64,000 bases of DNA from a virus, in the IMG/VR virus record IMGVR_UViG_3300020473_000013, positions 1 through 64,000 of that record; one strand, 5' to 3'. A program made the translations under genes and the position numbers. Below are positions 50,636 through 59,229 of the stretch, piece after piece. The notes below the pieces were generated by a model. That model saw nothing but the letters and a program-made list of their open reading frames with translations, ran no database searches and was not told the origin of the DNA. Numbering within the stretch: position 1 is the stretch's first letter; every line of letters begins with the position of its first letter.

Positions 50636-52104
50636 CAGTAAGCACCTCTAACGCCCAAGGCGCGCTCGGAGTATACAACGTCGATGACAGGCTGTCCGTC
50701 CAGCACAGCGTAATGCGTGCGATCAGGCATCAGAATGTCCTCGGCAGGGCTCTCTATCTCCACATAGTCTACGCCTTCGATCTTACGAATTGCCTCGGTG
50801 ATGTCGGACTGAGACAGGCGGCGGCCAAGAATACCAGGTTTCTTCTGGAACAGCTTGAGCACGTTCTCCATAGCGACAATACGAATCTCACCATCCTTAG
50901 CACTAGGCAGGATAGCGACTTTCACGCGAACCTTGACAAAGACCTTGGTCGGGTTCCACGTCTGAACATCGTAGGCATCGTGAAGGAAAGGCATCAGCCA
51001 TTCCCGGAACTGGGCCCACTGGCTAGACTTGGGGTTAGGGTTGGCGCCACCCATCTTATCGCGCTCCTCAGGAAGCACGCAGATGCGGACGGTATTCATC
51101 CACCGTGCATCACTCGGAGCAATGTCCCGCTGACCGAGAGCCGCACAGTCCGCGACGCCAGGATAGCTCATGATGGTCGCCCGAATGTCCGCGCTGCTGA
51201 TCGCACGGCGCTTGGTACGGAACATGTTAGGTGCAAACATCTTGTAGTACAGAGCACTCTTTTCGTCCGCACCGCCCGCAATGGAAGTAATCGACTCGCC
51301 TTTGAGTTCGGAGTCGTTGAGGACACGAACCTGGATGCCGGGCAGACCTGTGTTCCCTCCGCTTCCGTCTGTGACAACGTAGCGAATGGTCATAACGGAG
51401 CCCACGTCCAGAAGCTGACCGTATTGACCGTCGCCGAAGAAGAATGACGTATCACCGTCTCGCGAAGTGCTCTCGAAGTACACGGGGTCCGCACCGCCGT
51501 GCTCAAAGATTGCGCGATCCGTCGGGTCCCAGACTTGGACGTTACCCGTATCCTTATCCGTAGTGTAGACCAGCACGTCTTCCGCAGAGACGACAAAACC
51601 CGGCTCCTCCAGATAGAACTCACGGAGGGCCAGGTCACCGATGCCTGTCAGGTCGAAACTCTTTTCTTTGACCGTACCAGAGTACACCTGGATGTTGGAT
51701 ACAGTCTGGCCCGGTGGTACCACGTATTGCTCACGGGTGAAGAACGTTCTTCCAGACAGATCGAACATCGAGTACGGAGGAAGGAAGCGCGTGCGCGTCG
51801 AGTAGTTGGAGACCTCGACAGTACACGAGGCACACGTCTTGCGAGAAATCTGGACACCCATCATCCGAGTGCCTGCAAAGATCGAACTATCCCGCACGGC
51901 GGTGGGCAAGAAGGCTTCGCGGAACGCCATGTCGAGATAGAACTGATTGGATACACCCGCGCCTGCGAACATATCCATGACCGTCGTACCTACCGAAGTA
52001 GGCAGAATGTCCACCCAAGTCCTCTTCTTCTCCAGCTTGCGTTGTAACGCATCGAACAGGAGCTGAAAGTCTGGGGTTACCTTACTGATGGGCGTGGAAG
52101 CCAT
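50635..52104 (-). CDS. Baseplate J-like protein (gp47 family)
   Basis: A 489-residue protein matching the baseplate J/Mu gp47/T4 gp6 family: an N-terminal helical part with T-S-V-G-T-T-V-M-D-M-F, a central strand region with V-P-P-G-Q-T-V and F-G-D-G-Q-Y-G-Q, then S-A-D-I-R-A-T-I-M-S-Y-P-G-V and a C-terminal I-T-E-A-I-R-K-I-E-G-V-D-Y-V. These proteins form the baseplate wedge ring of contractile tails. It is coupled by TAATG to gp25 upstream and by ATGA to tail protein I downstream. Confidence 0.9.
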   Translation of the reverse strand: MASTPISKVTPDFQLLFDALQRKLEKKRTWVDILPTSVGTTVMDMFAGAGVSNQFYLDMAFREAFLPTAVRDSSIFAGTRMMGVQISRKTCASCTVEVSNYSTRTRFLPPYSMFDLSGRTFFTREQYVVPPGQTVSNIQVYSGTVKEKSFDLTGIGDLALREFYLEEPGFVVSAEDVLVYTTDKDTGNVQVWDPTDRAIFEHGGADPVYFESTSRDGDTSFFFGDGQYGQLLDVGSVMTIRYVVTDGSGGNTGLPGIQVRVLNDSELKGESITSIAGGADEKSALYYKMFAPNMFRTKRRAISSADIRATIMSYPGVADCAALGQRDIAPSDARWMNTVRICVLPEERDKMGGANPNPKSSQWAQFREWLMPFLHDAYDVQTWNPTKVFVKVRVKVAILPSAKDGEIRIVAMENVLKLFQKKPGILGRRLSQSDITEAIRKIEGVDYVEIESPAEDILMPDRTHYAVLDGQPVIDVVYSERALGVRGAY

Positions 52105-52493
52105 TAGCCGAATCCTCTGGAAAGATTGAATTGGAACGTAAACTGCCGCGCCTCCAGCTCGGGTGCTCGATAGGCAATGCTGACAAAATACTGTTCATTC
52201 TGCGGGTCGGGAATCACCACTACCTGCTCGAACACCAGCCGTTGTTCACCATTCTCAGCCAGGGCTTTCTCCATGTCTGTCTGGATACGCCCAGCAGTAA
52301 CAGAGTCTATAGGATCGAACAGGTAGCGCCCAACATCACTGCCGATGCGGGGTCTGAACCAGCGAGACTTCTTAGGAGTGTCGAAGATGTTAGCGATGTT
52401 TTGGTTCAGGCTATCCTGATTCCGCACCAACTCCTCGTGTGTGAGGCCCGCGTTGATGTTGATGTCGGAATATAAAACTTCGATGTTGGCCAT
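52104..52493 (-). CDS. gp25-like baseplate wedge protein
   Basis: A 129-residue protein of the gp25/W family: N-terminal Q-N-I-A-N-I-F-D-T-P helix and turn, R-P-x-I-G-S-D-V-G-R-Y-L-F-D-P-I-D core and an L-V-F-E-Q-V-V-V-I-P strand. The family joins baseplate wedges to the sheath in contractile tails. Length and order before J are standard. Confidence 0.9.
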   Translation of the reverse strand: MANIEVLYSDININAGLTHEELVRNQDSLNQNIANIFDTPKKSRWFRPRIGSDVGRYLFDPIDSVTAGRIQTDMEKALAENGEQRLVFEQVVVIPDPQNEQYFVSIAYRAPELEARQFTFQFNLSRGFG

Positions 52494-52495
52494 GT

Positions 52496-52813
52496 TTACC
52501 CCGCGTAGGTATCGAGAGAGCCTGTAGCCGCAGCATCACCGCAGCCCATCGCGTCCCCTATTCGCTGCTTGGGAAGCATGTCAGCGAAGGTGTTGGTGCT
52601 GCCTTGCACGGTCACCGGAGCGTGGCAACTACCCATACAGCAGTGCGTTACCCACGTGTCGGAAACTCGCACTTGTGCGAACTGATCGGTGAATGTGGTG
52701 ATCGACCCGCTGCTTGGCCGCGTAGGCGGAAAGCAAGGCGAGTGACCCGTCGAAGAATCTATAGGCATACGGACGCATGGAATGCCCAGCGGACCGCCCA
52801 TTTGAACTGGCAT
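52496..52813 (-). CDS. PAAR-like tail spike tip protein
   Basis: A 105-residue protein; the ATG at 52813 is chosen for its GGAGGT site. It has the features of PAAR proteins, which sharpen the tail spike: a G-x-P-C and several Cys/His residues in the first half (H-C-C-M-G-S-C-H, likely metal ligands), then T-V-Q-G-S-T-N-T and Q-R-I-G-D-A-M-G-C-G and a final T-G-S-L-D-T-Y-A-G. First gene of the leftward baseplate operon. Confidence 0.8.
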   Translation of the reverse strand: MPVQMGGPLGIPCVRMPIDSSTGHSPCFPPTRPSSGSITTFTDQFAQVRVSDTWVTHCCMGSCHAPVTVQGSTNTFADMLPKQRIGDAMGCGDAAATGSLDTYAG

Positions 52814-52837
52814 AGAGGACCTCCATTCGGTTTGAAT

Positions 52838-52846
52838 CAAATTATA
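52838..52846 (-). promoter_or_regulatory. Candidate phage promoter motif (TATAATTTG)
   Basis: A minus-strand TATAATTTG 25 bases before the PAAR gene, in the 94-base divergent gap between the baseplate operon and thymidylate synthase. It would be the promoter of the whole leftward tail operon. No convincing promoter for the rightward gene is visible in the same gap. Confidence 0.45.
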
Positions 52847-52907
52847 ACTGTAAAGACTGGTTACTGATGGTGGTTTACACAATCGGTATGTCAACCAAGG
52901 AGAAAGC

Positions 52908-54044
52908 ATGTTTCAGTACCAACGTGACCTCGCATCCCTCATCAATATCCCTGTCGTCAAGGATCGCACTGGCGTAGGCACACGAGGAACGACGTTCGGA
53001 CACGCCGCTTACAATCTGCGCATGGGAGCAGCGTTTCCTGCGGTAACAACCAAGAAGCTCGCTTTCGTTCCTGTCGTAGGTGAGCTACTGGGTTTCATTC
53101 GCGGTGCAACCTCAGCCGCAGAGTTTCGAGAGCTGGGCTGTAATGTCTGGAATGCCAACGCCAATGAGCAGACAGAGGAAGGGCTGCCGGACAACGCATG
53201 GCTCGCCAACGAGTGGCGCAAGGGCGAAGACGATCTAGGTCGTATCTACGGGGCGCAGTGGCGTGCGTGGGAAGACATCAAGATCGAGCCTTCTATTAAG
53301 GCGTCTTTCATGGAAGAGGCCGGATACTGGTGCGTCACCACGTTCGAGCAGAACGGTGCTCGGATGGGTGTATGGCGCAGGGAAATCGACCAGCTCGCTA
53401 ACGCCATATCCGCTCTGAAGGCGGATCCCAGTTCAAGGCGCGCCGTCGTCAGTACGTGGAATCCAGGCGACATGGAGCGCATGGCCCTGCCTCCGTGTCA
53501 TGTTCTGTTCCAGCTCCTGTGCAAACCGCTCGACAAGATGCAGCGCCTCGAAGCGATGATTCTGGACGCGGAAAACGGAGCTATCTGGAATAAGACTAGC
53601 CGTGATGCAGAGCGCGATGACATCATGAAGCGGGCTTCCGAGAAATTCGGCAATGACGGTCCGTCCGAAGAATGGCTCGATCAGTACGGGGCTCCTCGTT
53701 TCCGTATCGACCTCAACATCTACCAGCGTTCTTGCGACATGGTACTGGGTGCGCCCTTCAACATCGCCAGCTACGCAGCGCTGACCTGCATCGTGGCCCG
53801 TATTCTGGGTGCGGCACCTGGCACTTTGAATCACATCACAGGCGATACTCACGTCTACGCCAACCACACGAATGCAGCCCGTGAGCAGCTCCGCCGCGAA
53901 CCTACCGGCGAGACTCCGCGCCTGATCATCAACCCGGAACTCAAGACGCTGACCGACTTCGAGCAAGCCACGCCGGACGACTTCCGCCTGTTCAACTATC
54001 ACCATCGAGGCAAGCTGCGCACTCCGACACCGATGGCCATCTAA
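52908..54044 (+). CDS. thyA: Thymidylate synthase
   Basis: A 378-residue ThyA-type enzyme that methylates dUMP to dTMP using methylene-tetrahydrofolate. Visible signatures: S-S-R-R (176-177 region, phosphate binding), catalytic Cys197 in L-P-P-C-H, Q-R-S-C-D near 273-277, P-F-N-I-A-S-Y with Asn285 (the residue favouring dUMP over dCMP) and H-V-Y at 315-317. It is about 110 residues longer than the bacterial enzyme, mainly from an insertion at about 206-264, between the catalytic loop and the dUMP-binding strand. AAGGAG precedes the ATG. It supplies dTMP for phage DNA. Confidence 0.93.
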   Translation: MFQYQRDLASLINIPVVKDRTGVGTRGTTFGHAAYNLRMGAAFPAVTTKKLAFVPVVGELLGFIRGATSAAEFRELGCNVWNANANEQTEEGLPDNAWLANEWRKGEDDLGRIYGAQWRAWEDIKIEPSIKASFMEEAGYWCVTTFEQNGARMGVWRREIDQLANAISALKADPSSRRAVVSTWNPGDMERMALPPCHVLFQLLCKPLDKMQRLEAMILDAENGAIWNKTSRDAERDDIMKRASEKFGNDGPSEEWLDQYGAPRFRIDLNIYQRSCDMVLGAPFNIASYAALTCIVARILGAAPGTLNHITGDTHVYANHTNAAREQLRREPTGETPRLIINPELKTLTDFEQATPDDFRLFNYHHRGKLRTPTPMAI

Positions 54045-54060
54045 TCCAGATCAATCAACA

Positions 54061-54090
54061 GAGGCGGGTGCAGGAGCCCGCCTCATTTTA
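54061..54090 (+). terminator. Rho-independent terminator
   Basis: An 8-bp perfect stem (GAGGCGGG with CCCGCCTC, loop of 8) followed by ATTTTA, right after thymidylate synthase. The T-run is short, so some read-through into the next gene is likely. Confidence 0.75.
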
Positions 54091-54118
54091 CTATTGTATA
54101 CGCAGAGGAAAAAGAAAA

Positions 54119-54538
54119 ATGGAAGTTGAAGTAATCGACAAATTCCGCGTCCACATTAGCACATACGAAACCGATATATCGGCCTACCTGGGAGCGAACG
54201 GCGAGATTTACCTGTCGGCATGCGGGCTGTTGAAGATGGTTGCAGGATTACCCATTCCCAGAGCCCAGCAGGTGTGCCGCAACTACAAGATAGCCGAACT
54301 GTTCGACCAGATTTATATTCAAGACACGGAGATCGACGTACTCAACATTCGGAATACCAAACATCACATTCGCGTGTTCGATGTCATCGAGGAGTACCTT
54401 AAGAGTCAGAAAGGAAACAAGTGGGTGCGCCTCAATGCAGTAGAGATCGACAGAGCCAAAGCTCTATTAGGTATCGAGCAGGCGGAAAGGACTGCGGAGA
54501 AGGAAGCGGTGAAAATCTTGGAGGGAGAGGATGGTTAG
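54119..54538 (+). CDS. Hypothetical protein
   Basis: A 139-residue protein. The ATG at 54119 is chosen because AGAGGAAA precedes it and the longer frame would read through the terminator. The centre has Y-L-S-A-C-G-L-L-K-M and a helix-turn-helix-like stretch, and the C terminus is a charged helix. The arrangement may fit a small DNA-binding regulator, but I recognise no family. Confidence 0.6.
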   Translation: MEVEVIDKFRVHISTYETDISAYLGANGEIYLSACGLLKMVAGLPIPRAQQVCRNYKIAELFDQIYIQDTEIDVLNIRNTKHHIRVFDVIEEYLKSQKGNKWVRLNAVEIDRAKALLGIEQAERTAEKEAVKILEGEDG

Positions 54539-55037
54539 CCCGACCAGCAGAGATAGCTTTCAGGACAATAAGTGGTGCCTCGAAGAGGACGTCCTTAGGG
54601 ACCACGTACTCGATACGCTTGATTTAGAGGAGCGCGAGGGTCAGAACCTGCTGTTCCGCAGTTCGTACAGCTCCGACGTGTACTACGAGGTATTCGTGAG
54701 AGAGTTTAGGAATGAGGACAGGGTGGGAATTAACATCTGGTATACAGGGGGAGGGAATCGCAGGTACAACTGCGTGTACTGGAGAGGAAGGATCGTTCGG
54801 TGGGGAGTGTGGGTCGTCGAGCTAATGGATACCCTGCCTCACTTGATAAGCAAGACAGGGATCGCAATAGCCGAAAGAGAAGCCGTTAAAGTCGTACGGG
54901 AGAATCATGGCGCGATGCCGAATGGGAGCTTTCCTGCAGCCGAGCATGTCCTTGCGGAAGACATGGGCATGGATGAAAACAGTGCGGAATCTTTCAGGTC
55001 ATGGAACCGAAGCGGGGTTCCTGTACGACATCTGTAA
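54531..55037 (+). CDS. Hypothetical protein
   Basis: A 168-residue protein overlapping the previous gene by 8 bases, with GGAGAGG before its ATG. The middle has Tyr/Trp-rich strands (V-Y-Y-E-V-F-V, I-W-Y-T-G-G-G, V-Y-W-R-G-R), suggesting a small beta domain. No known motif. The last 39 bases overlap the converging gene on the minus strand. Confidence 0.6.
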   Translation: MVSPTSRDSFQDNKWCLEEDVLRDHVLDTLDLEEREGQNLLFRSSYSSDVYYEVFVREFRNEDRVGINIWYTGGGNRRYNCVYWRGRIVRWGVWVVELMDTLPHLISKTGIAIAEREAVKVVRENHGAMPNGSFPAAEHVLAEDMGMDENSAESFRSWNRSGVPVRHL

Positions 55038-55532
55038 TGTATCCAGATCAGGCCAGTCCGGAGCACGCATAGTAATCAACGCCACTTCGGACTGGGCTTC
55101 CCTATACTCAGCAATTTTGGTGTTCTTGACGCAGTTGATGTTCAAGAACATGTACTCCAGCCGCGCCCAGCTCTCAAGGTGCTCCGCTCGCAAACGACGA
55201 GCCACCCCTCCGATACTATCCCCTTGTGTATCCTTCCAAACCGCGCACATAACGGACGGGTATGATGCAATAAGCCTGTCCTCCTCTTCCTGCGCTAGTT
55301 CTTCGACAACCTTATCTCGGATGGACCCTTCGATGCTTCCGTCACTCAGAAAGGCGGAGGCTTCATGAAGACTGCGCTCCAGTTCAAATACACCACGCAC
55401 GCCGGAGTCCAACACAAGCTCTACAGCCTGCTCAATCAATCTGTCGCTATCCGTTTCCACCAAGTGAATGTACTTGGCTTTGAGGATGTCCAGCGCGGTC
55501 GAAAGAGCAGGGACCTGTACTTCCTCATCCAT
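54999..55532 (-). CDS. Hypothetical helical protein
   Basis: A 177-residue acidic protein, mostly helical, without Cys clusters or membrane segments. It overlaps the converging plus-strand gene by 39 bases at its 3' end, unusual in this compact but otherwise non-overlapping layout. It is the last gene of the leftward block beginning with topoisomerase IB or earlier. Function unknown. Confidence 0.6.
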   Translation of the reverse strand: MDEEVQVPALSTALDILKAKYIHLVETDSDRLIEQAVELVLDSGVRGVFELERSLHEASAFLSDGSIEGSIRDKVVEELAQEEEDRLIASYPSVMCAVWKDTQGDSIGGVARRLRAEHLESWARLEYMFLNINCVKNTKIAEYREAQSEVALITMRAPDWPDLDTLQMSYRNPASVP

Positions 55533-55536
55533 GGCG

Positions 55537-55878
55537 TCACCTTCTATCCGGGTTTCCCGGTATCATACGACGACGTTTGGGCGCACCGTCACGTTCATGC
55601 CGCCCTAGCCAGATGTTCTTCTTCACGGTAACCGCGCGAGGCGAGCCAGAATGCTCGTCCAGAGTTCCAGGGTAAGGAATGGCCATACCCTTTTTGCTCT
55701 TGAGCTTTCCCTTTCGCTTCTTGGCTTTGTGCTTGTATTCTTCACGGGTCTCCTTCTTCAGGTCACCATCGTAGTTCTGAATGGGGAGGCGAGCCCCTTC
55801 ATGAGGCTTGCCCGACGAGGTCTTGTCCGTGATCGTGGCTTCATCGCCCACGCTTACGCTCAGGCTGATCTCCAACAT
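55537..55878 (-). CDS. Basic hypothetical protein
   Basis: A 113-residue protein. The first 40 residues are beta-like (I-S-L-S-V-S-V-G-D); the middle is strongly basic (KHKAKKRKGKLKSKKG), suggesting nucleic-acid binding. It sits between topoisomerase IB and a helical gene and may assist the topoisomerase, but that is only positional inference. Confidence 0.55.
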   Translation of the reverse strand: MLEISLSVSVGDEATITDKTSSGKPHEGARLPIQNYDGDLKKETREEYKHKAKKRKGKLKSKKGMAIPYPGTLDEHSGSPRAVTVKKNIWLGRHERDGAPKRRRMIPGNPDRR

Positions 55879-55885
55879 GGTTCAC

Positions 55886-57571
55886 CTATGCCTTCGTGCT
55901 GTCGATGGCTTTCTGAATCTTGGCGGGAGGACGAATACCGAGCTTGGTGTAGAAGTCAGCCAGCACCTCAGGCGCGATGTAGTTCTGGATCGCGGTGTTG
56001 GACGTGTACTTCTCACCGCTCATGTGGCCGAGCTCCTTACCTATTTCAAGCATACGTGCTTCCACCCACTGATTCACGTCGCGCTCGGTCCAATCTCCGT
56101 CTTTCTTGAACGGAGACTGCTTGAGGACTTTAGTTGCCATCAGCGTGCCGCGCGCAGTACGCAGCTTGTGGATGGTGAAGCCTTTGGGGAATCCGATGGA
56201 AGCCATATAGCGGCTCACGGTCGTACTGGTGAAGCCTTTTCCATTGAACTCAAACACCGTGTCTGTACCTTTCTTGCCTTTCAACAGCGCCTTCAGGTTC
56301 TTGGCTAGCAGCTTGAGAGCGTTGGACTTGGTGTACTGAATAACGTGCTTCTGCTTCCCACCTGACTTGCCTTGATAGGTCACGGTGATCTTATGATCGT
56401 CCACGTGGAAGTGCTTGGCCTGGAGCTGGGTAGCGCCGAACGTGCGCTGGCCCTTCGACTCGGCATTCGGGTTGCCGGCTCGCGCACTGGTGTCATAGAT
56501 GAACTCCACGAGAGTGGCCAGAACGCCGCTGCGCTTGGACGTATCCCGCATATCCTGACGCCACTTCTTGGCCAGCGTGTTCATCTTCGGCATGGTGTCA
56601 CCCACCACGCTAAACTTCTTGGTCTTGGACTGCGACCGGAAGTTCTCGGTGTAGGCCCGTGCAGGCTTCTGACCTCCAGGAGGGGTGAACTCGCAGACGT
56701 AAGCGTTATCCTTCTTGGCATCATAGGCGGGATTCATCCGCACCTCGCCAGCAGGGGCTTGAACCAGCTTGCGGCCTTCAGTCGTGTAGAACTTACCCGC
56801 GTCGTCGATCATACCCACAAAGCCAGTAGGCAAGGTGTGCGGGATGCCTTCGTCCTTGAGCTTCTCAGCGACCTCGCGAACAGGAAGGTAAGGCTTACCG
56901 CTACTCCGCACAAGCGATTGGAGGCGTGTCTTGAAGGACTGGTTGAGTGCGCGACGAAGCTCCAGATAGCGCTTGTGGTCTTTCAGCTTCTCACCTCGCT
57001 TCTTGGCCACCTCTTGCCACTGCTGGAGAACAGGAATCGGGAGCTGCAGGCCCGACGAGCCTGTATACTTCTCCACGAGCGTCTCCAGCTCCGACTGCTC
57101 CTCGTTGGTATCCTCATGATCCTCGACGAACAGAGTATTGATGTCAGGGTCGCCGAAGCGGCTGACGACCTTGGATAAGCGACGGTACGCAGCGGCACTC
57201 TCCTTGGTCTGAATGAGGCGCAGGTCGTTCAGGAGCGTGATGTCCTCGCGACGAAGGTCCAGCTCCTTCTTCATGACATCCTTCTTCTCTTGGATGCCTG
57301 ACACCACAGCGTCGATATTCTCGTGGAGCCTGTCGTCCTCGTTCGGGTCCACCTCCTGCATAATCGCCTTATAAGCAGCGTCGATCGGACGCTTGGCAAG
57401 ACGAAAGCGCTTGATGAACTCCTGAGCATCGCGGTGCCAAGCAGTCAGCTTGCGGCGGTACGACGGCTTGTAGTCGAACTCGTAGGCCATAACGAAAGTC
57501 ATGACCATCTTCATGTAAGACTCGGCACTGTGTCGGTCCACGGCCGAGAGGGATTGGAAACCTAAAAGCAT
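55886..57571 (-). CDS. DNA topoisomerase IB
   Basis: A 561-residue protein. Its C-terminal half has the type IB topoisomerase core that nicks and reseals one DNA strand through a 3'-phosphotyrosine. Visible residues: Arg364 in S-A-R-A-G-N-P, the G-Q-R-T-F-G-A-T-Q-L and K-H-F-H-V strand, Lys402 in G-K-S-G-G-K, Arg471 in H-K-L-R-T-A-R-G-T, His516 in L-G-H and the nucleophile Tyr531 in N-T-A-I-Q-N-Y-I. The N-terminal 280 residues are a long charged helical region not found in short viral and bacterial enzymes. It relaxes supercoils during replication or transcription. A tyrosine recombinase is less likely given the G-x-R-T-F-G pattern. Confidence 0.82.
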   Translation of the reverse strand: MLLGFQSLSAVDRHSAESYMKMVMTFVMAYEFDYKPSYRRKLTAWHRDAQEFIKRFRLAKRPIDAAYKAIMQEVDPNEDDRLHENIDAVVSGIQEKKDVMKKELDLRREDITLLNDLRLIQTKESAAAYRRLSKVVSRFGDPDINTLFVEDHEDTNEEQSELETLVEKYTGSSGLQLPIPVLQQWQEVAKKRGEKLKDHKRYLELRRALNQSFKTRLQSLVRSSGKPYLPVREVAEKLKDEGIPHTLPTGFVGMIDDAGKFYTTEGRKLVQAPAGEVRMNPAYDAKKDNAYVCEFTPPGGQKPARAYTENFRSQSKTKKFSVVGDTMPKMNTLAKKWRQDMRDTSKRSGVLATLVEFIYDTSARAGNPNAESKGQRTFGATQLQAKHFHVDDHKITVTYQGKSGGKQKHVIQYTKSNALKLLAKNLKALLKGKKGTDTVFEFNGKGFTSTTVSRYMASIGFPKGFTIHKLRTARGTLMATKVLKQSPFKKDGDWTERDVNQWVEARMLEIGKELGHMSGEKYTSNTAIQNYIAPEVLADFYTKLGIRPPAKIQKAIDSTKA

Positions 57572-57585
57572 TACAATGACTCTCC

Positions 57586-58011
57586 CTATAGGAAAAGGCG
57601 GTTAAAATCGTTCAGGTACTTGAGATTCTTGATGTCCTTCTGGTCCACCTTACGTCCGACATAGCGGACGCTAGGCTTCCACTCGATGGACTGGGTAGGC
57701 TCGATGACCTCGTTGTTGGAGACGCAAAAGGAATGCGTCACTAGGTCAAAGCCAAAGTCACCATCAGGAAGAATCAGGTACCCGACGTACAAATCCACAC
57801 CTTGCGCCTGTGAGTAGTCAACGGCGTTCTGGTGCGGAGTGTTCTCGTTATAGAGTGCAAGGTTGCGCCCTCGCTTGATAACAGGCAATGCCCGGAGGCG
57901 TACCTCGATGTCCGGCATGTAGCTGTACTTTCGCGTCAGCTTTTCCAGCACCGTTGGAGGCAAAGGTTGCGTATTGAACTCCGGTGCCGCCTTAGCTACG
58001 GCTATTCGCAT
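57586..58011 (-). CDS. Hypothetical protein
   Basis: A 141-residue protein; the start at 58011 is preferred for its GGGAGGA site. Mixed alpha/beta, with Y-V-G-Y-L-I-L-P-D-G-D-F-G-F-D-L in the middle. It overlaps the P-loop kinase gene by 20 bases and lies before topoisomerase IB. No family recognised. Confidence 0.6.
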   Translation of the reverse strand: MRIAVAKAAPEFNTQPLPPTVLEKLTRKYSYMPDIEVRLRALPVIKRGRNLALYNENTPHQNAVDYSQAQGVDLYVGYLILPDGDFGFDLVTHSFCVSNNEVIEPTQSIEWKPSVRYVGRKVDQKDIKNLKYLNDFNRLFL

Positions 58012-58591
58012 TGTATCCTCCCTGCAGCTTGTGTAGTCCGAGGAGTTGGGCAGCCTCATCCGCACGGGCCTCAAGCGGAATCTTGCTCGACAGCACGGGA
58101 TGACCGCGCAGTGATGCCATTGTGGTCATCGTAGTGTCCAGCAGGCGCATGTGCTGAGCCTCCTTGCGGCCTTTATACGGCTCGTCCGCGAACTCCAGAT
58201 CAGGATGCGGCTGAACCACCAGGATAGAGGTGAAACGGTCGGTAAGCTCGCGTGCTCGTGCAATATATGCGTTCGAGTCCTCGTGCTCAAAGCCTCCTTC
58301 CTCTACCATCGTTGTCAACAGATAGCTAACGAGGTCGATAGGCGTACGGTCGAACACAACAGGACAACTGAGGCCTTCCCATGTCGTGATAGCGGCGTCC
58401 AAGTTGTCAAGCGCTGTGTTCTGAACGGCAAAGCGTTGCTCCCAAGTGAGTATCTGGTCGGGAAGCAAACCGTGCTGCTCAAAGCTCATACGGATGACGG
58501 AAGGTTGGAACTCCAGATCGTACTGTGCGGCTAAGGTCTCCGCCAGGTAGGTTTTACCGCAGCGGTGCACACCAGTCAGGCCGTAGATCAT
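57992..58591 (-). CDS. P-loop NTPase / nucleoside-type kinase (AAA_28-like)
   Basis: A 199-residue protein with a Walker A motif G-x-x-x-x-G-K-T at residues 7-14 (GVHRCGKT) and V-V-F-D-R-T-P-I-D-L-V-S-Y-L as the second catalytic strand, typical of AAA_28-like ATPases and phage (deoxy)nucleotide kinases. A helical lid region with basic residues follows. Its likely role is phosphorylation of a small substrate such as a nucleotide, in line with thymidylate synthase and other nucleotide enzymes nearby. The substrate cannot be read from the sequence. Confidence 0.72.
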   Translation of the reverse strand: MIYGLTGVHRCGKTYLAETLAAQYDLEFQPSVIRMSFEQHGLLPDQILTWEQRFAVQNTALDNLDAAITTWEGLSCPVVFDRTPIDLVSYLLTTMVEEGGFEHEDSNAYIARARELTDRFTSILVVQPHPDLEFADEPYKGRKEAQHMRLLDTTMTTMASLRGHPVLSSKIPLEARADEAAQLLGLHKLQGGYNANSRS

Positions 58592-58603
58592 CTTCTTTCC
58601 TTA

Positions 58604-59095
58604 TCAGTCCAAATTGTTCAGGTAGAGGCGCTTCCGACGCTTGATAGTGCGGCGAGACTCACCACCTCTCCAAGCCATACGCAGGACTAGCTCCTGCAGC
58701 ACGGTTGGGTCCACCTGCCGTTTCTTGGCATTTAGCTTGACCTGCACATAGCCGGTCTTCTCGCTCAGCATCATGATGCCTACGCCGTGCTCTTTCAGCT
58801 CGGGTCGCACCTTCTTCATAAACTTTTCGTTCTGGCAGAGTTTCTGGCTAAAAACCATGTAGAGGCGGTTTGTATATGGTAGGTAGGTCTTCCATTTCTT
58901 GTCGGTTCTGTAGTCGGCAGGGCAAGACTTCACCTCGCATCCTATCAGGTCACCTTTCGTGTTGAGCGCCAGCACGTCCAGCCGCTTCTTGCCCCAAGCC
59001 TCAACGCCGATTTCTATATGGCAGGAATAGCGCTTGTGGGACAGGTAGTGGACAGCGGCCTGCGTCAGCGTCGCGGTCGTGTGTTTTCGTGACAT
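58604..59095 (-). CDS. MmcB-like PD-(D/E)XK protein
   Basis: A 163-residue protein with a nuclease-type core: R-L-D-V-L-A with Asp40, G-C-E-V-K-S with Glu54 and Lys56, and A-D-Y-R-T-D-K-K-W-x-x-Y after it. This matches the MmcB family linked to DNA repair. The C terminus is basic (R-R-T-I-K-R-R-K-R), which would favour DNA binding. It may process or repair phage DNA or degrade host DNA. The ribosome site is weak; a promoter-like motif lies 33 bases upstream. Confidence 0.75.
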   Translation of the reverse strand: MSRKHTTATLTQAAVHYLSHKRYSCHIEIGVEAWGKKRLDVLALNTKGDLIGCEVKSCPADYRTDKKWKTYLPYTNRLYMVFSQKLCQNEKFMKKVRPELKEHGVGIMMLSEKTGYVQVKLNAKKRQVDPTVLQELVLRMAWRGGESRRTIKRRKRLYLNNLD

Positions 59096-59127
59096 GGCAA
59101 AGTTTGTGTCCTGACCTGTGATGCTCT

Positions 59128-59134
59128 AAATTAG
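59128..59134 (-). promoter_or_regulatory. Candidate phage promoter motif (TAATTTA)
   Basis: An exact minus-strand TAATTTA, 33 bases before the MmcB-like gene and just downstream (in transcription) of the terminator at 59150-59181, so it would restart transcription. Confidence 0.5.
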
Positions 59135-59149
59135 TTGGCCTAAGACACA

Positions 59150-59181
59150 AAAAAGGGCCGAGATCGTGTGATCCCAGCCCG
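59150..59181 (-). terminator. Strand-specific rho-independent terminator
   Basis: An 11-bp stem (59156-59166 with 59171-59181, loop GTGT on the plus strand) with two G-U pairs in minus-strand RNA and six Ts after it. It ends the transcript of the gene at 59269. Confidence 0.85.
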
Positions 59182-59229
59182 ATTTACACTATGCCGATTG
59201 TCAGTTGCAGTAGAGCTTGAAACTCATGA

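Noticed and set aside
52847-52907. Rightward promoter for thymidylate synthase
   Set aside because: I looked for -35/-10 pairs in the divergent gap and found none with acceptable spacing, so none is annotated.
53433-54005. 190-residue minus-strand frame opposite thymidylate synthase
   Set aside because: The plus-strand gene is a clear enzyme with all active-site residues; the antisense frame is a shadow.
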